Translations under genes and position numbers: made by a program
Notes under the pieces: generated by a model
Told to the model about the DNA's origin: nothing
Seen by the model: the letters and a program-made list of their open reading frames with translations, nothing else
Databases searched by the model: none
Shown: piece by piece, positions 58,500-64,000 of the stretch
Numbering within the stretch: the first letter of the stretch is position 1
Layout of the letters: every line of letters starts with the position of its first letter
From: Atrina japonica
Lineage: Eukaryota > Mollusca > Bivalvia > Pterioida > Pinnidae
Length of the DNA: 64,000 nt
Assembly: GCA_030159075.1 (NCBI GenBank)
Contig: BROG01000633.1
Span: 310,001-374,000 of the forward strand
Direction: 5' to 3'

Positions 58500-59715
58500 T
58501 TATCAAGATATGGATATGAGTAGATTTCATATAAGCTTGACAGGATGTGGATGTGAGTAGATTTCATATAAGATTGTCAGGATGTGGATAAGAGTAGATT
58601 TCATATAAGGTTGTCTGGATGTGGATATGAGTAGATTTCATGTAAGATTGTCAGGATGTGGATATGAGTACATTTTATATAAGATGGGTATGAGTACTGT
58701 AGGCGTTATATTGTCAGGATGTGGATATGAGTCCCTTAAGTGTTATATATCATCAGTATGTGGAGGTGTTATATTGTCAGGATGTGGATATGAGTACTGT
58801 AGGTGTTATATTGTAAGGATGTGGATATGAGTAGATTTCATATAAGATTGTCAGGATGTGGATGTGAGTAGATTTCATATAAGATTGTCAGGATGTGGAT
58901 AAGAGTAGATTTCATATAAGGTTGTCAGGATGTGGATATGAGTAGATTTCATGTAAGATTGTCAGGATCTGGATATGAGTACATTTTATATAAGATGGGT
59001 ATGAGTACTGTAGGCGTTATATTGTCAGGATGTGGATATGAGTCCCTTAAGTGTTATATATCATCAGTATGTGGAGGTGTTATATTGTCAGGATGTGGAT
59101 ATGAGTACTGTAGGTGTTATATTGTAAGGATGTGGATATGAGTACAGTAGGTGTTATATTGTCAGGATGTGGATATTAGTCCCCTTAGGTGCTATATTGT
59201 CAGGATGTGGATATGAGTACTGTAGGTGTTATATTGTCAGGACATGGATATGAGTCCCCTTAGGTGTTATATTGTCAGGATGTGGATATGAGTACTATAG
59301 GTGTTATATTGTCAGGATGTGGATATGAGTCTTGTATGTGTTATATTGTCAGTATGTGGATATGAGTACTGTAGGTGTTATATCGTCAGTATGTGGCTAT
59401 GAGTAATGTAGATGTTATATTGTCAGGATGTGGATATGGGTAGTGTAGGTGTTATATTGTCAGGATGTGGATATAATTATATGTAATATAAGCTGTAAGG
59501 ATGTGGATATGAGTAGGTGTTATGTAATAAGGATGTGGATATGAGTAGGTGTTATGTAATAAGGATGTGAATATTAGATGTCATACAAGACTGTTAGGAT
59601 GTGGATATGACGTAATGAGTAGGTGTTGGATAAGTAAGATTGTCATGATGGGGATAGGGTATGGATACAGTTAGGTGTAATATGAGGTAGTCAGGATGTG
59701 GATACGGATAGTTAT
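58500..59715. repeat. Tandem array with higher-order 311-bp repeat
   Basis: Basic unit about 35-38 bp: 'tgtcaggatgtggatatgag' plus 'tactgtaggtgttatat' or 'tagatttcatataagat'. The block 58541-58851 is repeated almost exactly at 58852-59162. Units become irregular after 59460. Confidence 0.9.
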
Positions 59716-60503
59716 TTCAGATAATTTGACAATAAACACTGTACTTGTAATTACCAGTATGTCAATATCAAATATACCCATAATACTGCAAGTTACCAGT
59801 GTATGGATGAATGTCCATGGATCTTTTTACCACTGATAATTCTTAAATCAAACGATTTCTCTCTATCTACCGATATTAAATTCTTTAGATAATGGTAATA
59901 AACAATGTCATTCAAACAATCATTGCAGCTAAATCTCAGACCAATAAAGAGAAAAGCATATTGGGATACATGATGTGATAGCCTGTGAAGAAATTTAAGT
60001 TGGTTAATAGTATTTAGGCAATTGTTGATGTATATATAGGATGATTGATTAATGGAGAAAATCACAGCCATTGTTTATCGCTTTCCCTTATTTTCTCTAC
60101 AGGGAACAATATTTTTAGAGCAGCGGTACTAACATATTTCTTGTTTATGTTGTAAAACATCTCACAATTTTTTTTGCAAGGATGATAGCAATTACAGTAA
60201 TTTCACACACATTATTGAGTCATTAAATAACAAGTTCTGAGCAAAGTTATACATACATGTTGCCTACCACATTTGTTCACAATAATTCCCGCAATAACTC
60301 AAGTATTCATTTTTTTCTAATTAGAGTATTCACCAAGTGTTTCCCATGGTTAGTAAACGAGAATTAAGAACTTGTTTATGAGATGCATTTTTAAAAAAAA
60401 AAAAAATCATTTTGTCACCATAGCATGATCTAAAATTCTAAAAATATTCATCAGTCATTGTCACACACACTCCCAATAAACTGGGTTGCATATATTTATT
60501 TTA
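59716..60503. other. Intergenic stretch, nothing recognised
   Basis: AT-rich; a 92-codon minus frame at 59793-60071 has no recognisable domain. Confidence 0.35.
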
Positions 60504-60640
60504 GAGACCACCTGTGTATAAAGGCCACCTGGTCCCCAACAGTATCACTTGTGTACAAATCAACCTCTATAGACCACCACCCTATAAAGATTGGTTTTGT
60601 TGTGTCCCTAAGAGGGTCTTTATATACAGGTTTCACTGTA
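60504..60640 (-). mobile_element. MITE, family T1, reverse orientation
   Basis: 'gaccacctgtgtataaaggc', 'tgtgtccctaagagggtctt', terminus 'atacaggtttcactgta'. The left terminus is diverged. A TA run follows at 60707-60731. Confidence 0.65.
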
Positions 60641-60865
60641 TATATACATGTATATGTATTGCTTCATCAGCAATACTGATGATAAAATTTTAACAAAATT
60701 GCTGATTATATATATATATATATATATATAAAATCTGTGTGTGCCTTTCTGTTAAAAACACAAAGAAATGAAATAGAACACATAATGTTTTGTTGAAGTA
60801 TGCATGAACAAGAAAAAAAATTAGATATCACTTTAAGCTTTAGTTAGAAAGTCCTTCTGTGGCAT

Positions 60866-61029
60866 TACAGTCAAACTTGGTCTATAAAAGTCAGTTAAAG
60901 GAACAGGAAAAGTAGCCATTATAGGTAGGTTGCCTTTGTAAAAAGATTTATTCATTATAAAAATATTAATAAAAGTTTATGTTTAAATGGTCTTTATAGG
61001 CCGGTGCCCTTTATACAAGTTTGTCTGTA
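60866..61029 (+). mobile_element. MITE, family T1
   Basis: TACAGTCAAACTTGGTCTAT to 'tacaagtttgtctgta'; closest to the copy at 48789. Confidence 0.65.
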
Positions 61030-61189
61030 TAGTATTAGAACGATATATATCTCAGATGTGATGTGTTAGATTTTAATCAACTACATGTAGTTCCTTTCAA
61101 CGATAAGTTTCTAAATGGATTACTATTTTCTATTAGTCTTTTGTTGTTTTAGTATCTAGGGTGTGAAAGGTTAATACCAGGAAGTCAGT

Positions 61190-61400
61190 CTTCTTTAGTC
61201 AAGGATGTTGCAGGAGTGCCATGGTGACAGTGCTCTGTATTTTGGATGAGATTTAAGACTGAGGTCCCGTGTGTAAAAGCAGATCAATTTTAACCAAGGG
61301 GAAACCTTGATGAGATTGTTTAAGTCCTTGACATGGAATAAAAACTGTGGCACTTCATCTGCTGGTGACATTTCCATAACAATGGGAAAATTCTTAGCAA
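61190..61400 (+). repeat. Degenerate SINE with conserved core
   Basis: 'ggatgagatttaagactgag' and 'gtcccgtgtgtaaaagcag' match the core also present in family A (455-735). The tRNA head is not recognisable. Confidence 0.45.
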
Positions 61401-61724
61401 AACAGAAAGTACTCATAGAAATGGAGACTGCATCAAACTCAGAATTAGATTATAATGTCTAAGATCTCTTAGACTGAAACTTAATGCTGGGGTTTCTGGT
61501 CCCAGTGGGTACTTGGCTGAAGAACCTTTCTTGACTGACCATGGTCTTTAGAAGGGGTCTAAATTTTATGCCATTTTACCTATAATCAGATGCTGTCTCC
61601 ATTATAAGTTGGTAAGACATAAAATAATAATAAAATCAATTTCACCTAATACTGTCCATTTTAAGCAGGTGTTCATTACTGACAGGTTCCACTCTACCTG
61701 GATTTAACACAAAATGAACAGAAG

Positions 61725-61883
61725 TTCAGTGAAAAGACCACCTGGTGTCACAAAGACCATTTTTTTGCTGTCCCCAATACTACCATTTGTGAACAAATCA
61801 ACCTCTATATAAAGACCACCTCCCTATAAAGATGGGTTTTGTTGTGTCCCTAAGGGAGGTCTTTATATACAAGTTTCACTGTA
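61725..61883 (-). mobile_element. MITE, family T1, reverse orientation
   Basis: 'ttcagtgaaaagaccacctg' at the left, 'gtctttatatacaagtttcactgta' terminus at the right, with 'cccaatactaccatttgtg' inside as in 14163 and 60504. Confidence 0.7.
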
Positions 61884-63263
61884 CATAATGATCATTATGC
61901 TGACTTGATGCTATTGAAGATTCCAATATGTATATGGCATTGTTCACGGACATTAAAATGTTCATTATAAGACAATTTAAAACTTACAAAAACTTTGGAC
62001 CAAACAAATCGCAAGAAACTTGTACTTTCTTAGACTTAGATAGTCTGGCTTTGAAGATATGTTTTGGTATGCAATTTACAAAGATAAAAAAAGGATCATA
62101 ACTGACAGAAATACCCTCACTGTGGAATCTACAATCAAATGAATTCTTTGAAAACATAAACCAAGGTATAAGCTGTCCGTGACTTACAAACGTTAATAAA
62201 ATGCAGATGATTTTTTGAGTAATTTTGTGTTGCTAATTACAAAAGCCCATTTTTCTTTTTTCTTTTTAAATCTGAGGCAGACATGTGTGGGTGTATTGCT
62301 CTTTTTATTTTCTTAAGGCAAAAACAATTATGAATTAGTCTTCTGATTGGCTGAGATAAAACATCTTTAATCTTATGATATACATCCAAAATAGAGAATG
62401 GTGCATGGTCTTTGATCGAGACAAAAGTCGATTTAAATTACTTTTTTTTTTATTAGTTTCAGTTTGTTCACAAGGATTAAGGAGAAGAACCAGACAGCTC
62501 TTAGTATGCTAAGTAATGAGGAAATAAATATTACTGGACTGATGCCTTAGCATACAGTGAAAAGATAAAACTTGAAAAGATATAAATCACATCTTAAAAC
62601 GATCCCTTTCATTGCGTAACTATCCCTTTAATTCACACAATAAATAAAAAAAAAGTTTTCTTAAAAGTTGTAGATTCTGAGATTTAAATTTATGGCCATA
62701 CAAGATTTAAAGGTTGTGCCAGTAAAAAAATATATGTAACAGGATTTGGAAATATACAAATAACAGTACAAAGATTTTGAATTAGTCCTTGTTTACACAT
62801 GAACGGATTTATGGCAAGTTCAAGCCGGGAAAAGGATTTAAGTGGGGTCAGATTTTTATCATATGTAAATATCGCAACCAGGTGGCAAACGATTGGATGT
62901 TCTCCTAAATATTCCCACATATCCTGAAACACATGATCTGATGTCGGATGATCGTGTTTAACAAGTGATGACTGCAGTGTTTGTACTGTAAAGTGAAATT
63001 AAATCTAAGAATCTAGACGCTAACTCGCTAACTCGGCCAAACTTAAATGGCTTCCATATTCTGTCATCTTCCTGTGTTTTTGTTTTTGTTTCCTATTAAT
63101 TTCTTTACTCATACTGTGAACTAAATGTACAATGAAACATGGGTAAAATTTGTTGATTCGTCAACAACAGTTGTCCTAAAATATTAAAAATAATTCAATT
63201 TCTTTCGGAGCTATGAAACATTTTTACACATTTATGGCATTAAACGATTTTCAATATATGGTA
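61884..63263. other. Intergenic AT-rich stretch
   Basis: No gene supported; a minus frame at 62690-62932 lacks recognisable features. Confidence 0.35.
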
Positions 63264-63717
63264 TTCAGTCGAACCTGCCTTGGGAGATCACATACTGAAC
63301 ACCACACATTAATTTTTGCAAATGTGGAAGTTTACATGTGGGGGTAATGTATGCTAAATATAGGGTGAATTTTAACATCCATGTACCAGTCCCACCGTTG
63401 TGCTAAGAATCATCGTTCAATGCAGGACTGGTCACAATAAGATGTGACATTGATTGCACAAAATACCCCGAAACTTATGGTTTGCATAAGTGAATTTGTG
63501 TAATTAATAACAAATGGAATTATCCATGTCTACAGTAATCCTTTAAACAAAACTTCTTTTGAAAGACCACCTGCCTTGTAAGACCACCTGCCTTGTAAGA
63601 CCACCTGCCTTGTAAGACCACCTGCCTTGTAAGACCACCTGCCTTGTAAGACCACCTGCCTTGTAAGACCACATTTCAGTAACAGAAAGGTGGCTATTTA
63701 AGTCAGGTTTCACTGTA
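63264..63717. mobile_element. MITE, family T2, containing six 17-bp tandem units
   Basis: Left 'attcagtcgaacctgccttg', right 'agtcaggtttcactgta'. At 63564-63665 the unit 'agaccacctgccttgta' is repeated six times head to tail, followed by 'agaccacatttcag'. Confidence 0.8.
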
Positions 63718-63818
63718 CATACATTTGTACCCTCATATTATTTGAGTATTCGTCTGTTAGCTATTCCTCATCATCAGTCTTCTTACTTCTTTTTTTGTAG
63801 CCAATCAGATGACAATAC

Positions 63819-63895
63819 ATGTAGTTCATTGGTAGAGCAACATATTTTTGAAAGTGGAAGACTGTCAGGGTTCATATACTTGCTCATCTAAAACT
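63819..63895 (+). repeat. tRNA-like SINE head, family C type
   Basis: 'gttcattggtagagcaa' (A-box-like) and 'cagggttcatatac' (B-box-like) about 45 bp apart, no functional tRNA fold. The element may continue to the window edge. Confidence 0.45.
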
Positions 63896-64000
63896 TGCAC
63901 TTTCAAACATGAGTGCATGGCTGTTCCTTCAACAAGCACATGGTAAGAATCCTTACTGAATTAGAATTTTGTAGGGATTTTTCTACCTCCTATATTCTGA

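Overview
The window is AT-rich, intron-rich animal DNA, most likely from a marine bivalve mollusc. Evidence for this is the dense carpet of short tRNA-derived SINEs, TA- or TTAA-flanked inverted-repeat elements (MITEs), satellites, and the dispersed 'aagaggccca...cctgagtcac' type repeats that I know from bivalve genomes. Species assignment is inference.

Three protein-coding genes can be supported. (1) Plus strand, 1056-21162: a 13-exon gene whose exons join without any phase conflict into a 467-residue protein with an N-terminal FYVE zinc finger followed by armadillo/HEAT-like helical repeats. Two of its exons (the start exon 1056-1156 and a 66-bp exon 7869-7934) are too short to stand out as open frames and were found by splice-site and phase matching. 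(2) Minus strand, 26438-27508 (possible start at 27568): an intronless coiled-coil protein that I do not recognise, with CRE-like sites and a tiny upstream ORF at its 5' end. (3) Minus strand, 46782-48434: a single-coding-exon chondroitin sulfate N-acetylgalactosaminyltransferase (CSGALNACT type) with a type II membrane anchor, coiled stem, DVD metal-binding motif and GWGGEDV motif. The genes do not form an obvious pathway; they are independent neighbours.

Layout: 1-1055 SINEs, a CA microsatellite and the presumptive promoter of gene 1; 1056-21162 gene 1, with introns full of SINEs, MITEs and two tandem arrays; 21163-26437 intergenic, with several MITEs and a 1-kb inverted-repeat element; 26438-27590 gene 2; 27757-31980 SINE and nested transposons; 32155-38304 a 6.15-kb palindromic (foldback) element with exact 6-bp target duplication and AG...CT termini like Polinton/Maverick elements, but no detectable coding capacity; 38305-46781 transposons and microsatellites; 46782-48500 gene 3; 48501-64000 MITEs, satellites (including a 33-bp array inside a MITE, a 374-bp G/T-only tract and a 1.2-kb array with a 311-bp higher-order repeat) and SINEs.

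The most unusual item is the 6.15-kb foldback element. Its arms carry promoter-like clusters (ETS, CRE, CCAAT, YY1-type motifs) pointing inward and show internal rearrangement. Other noteworthy items are the independent tandem expansions (33 bp and 17 bp) inside two copies of one MITE family, a 70-bp near-perfect hairpin inserted in a SINE with an 8-bp target duplication, and a 214-bp inverted-repeat element with an exact 9-bp duplication.
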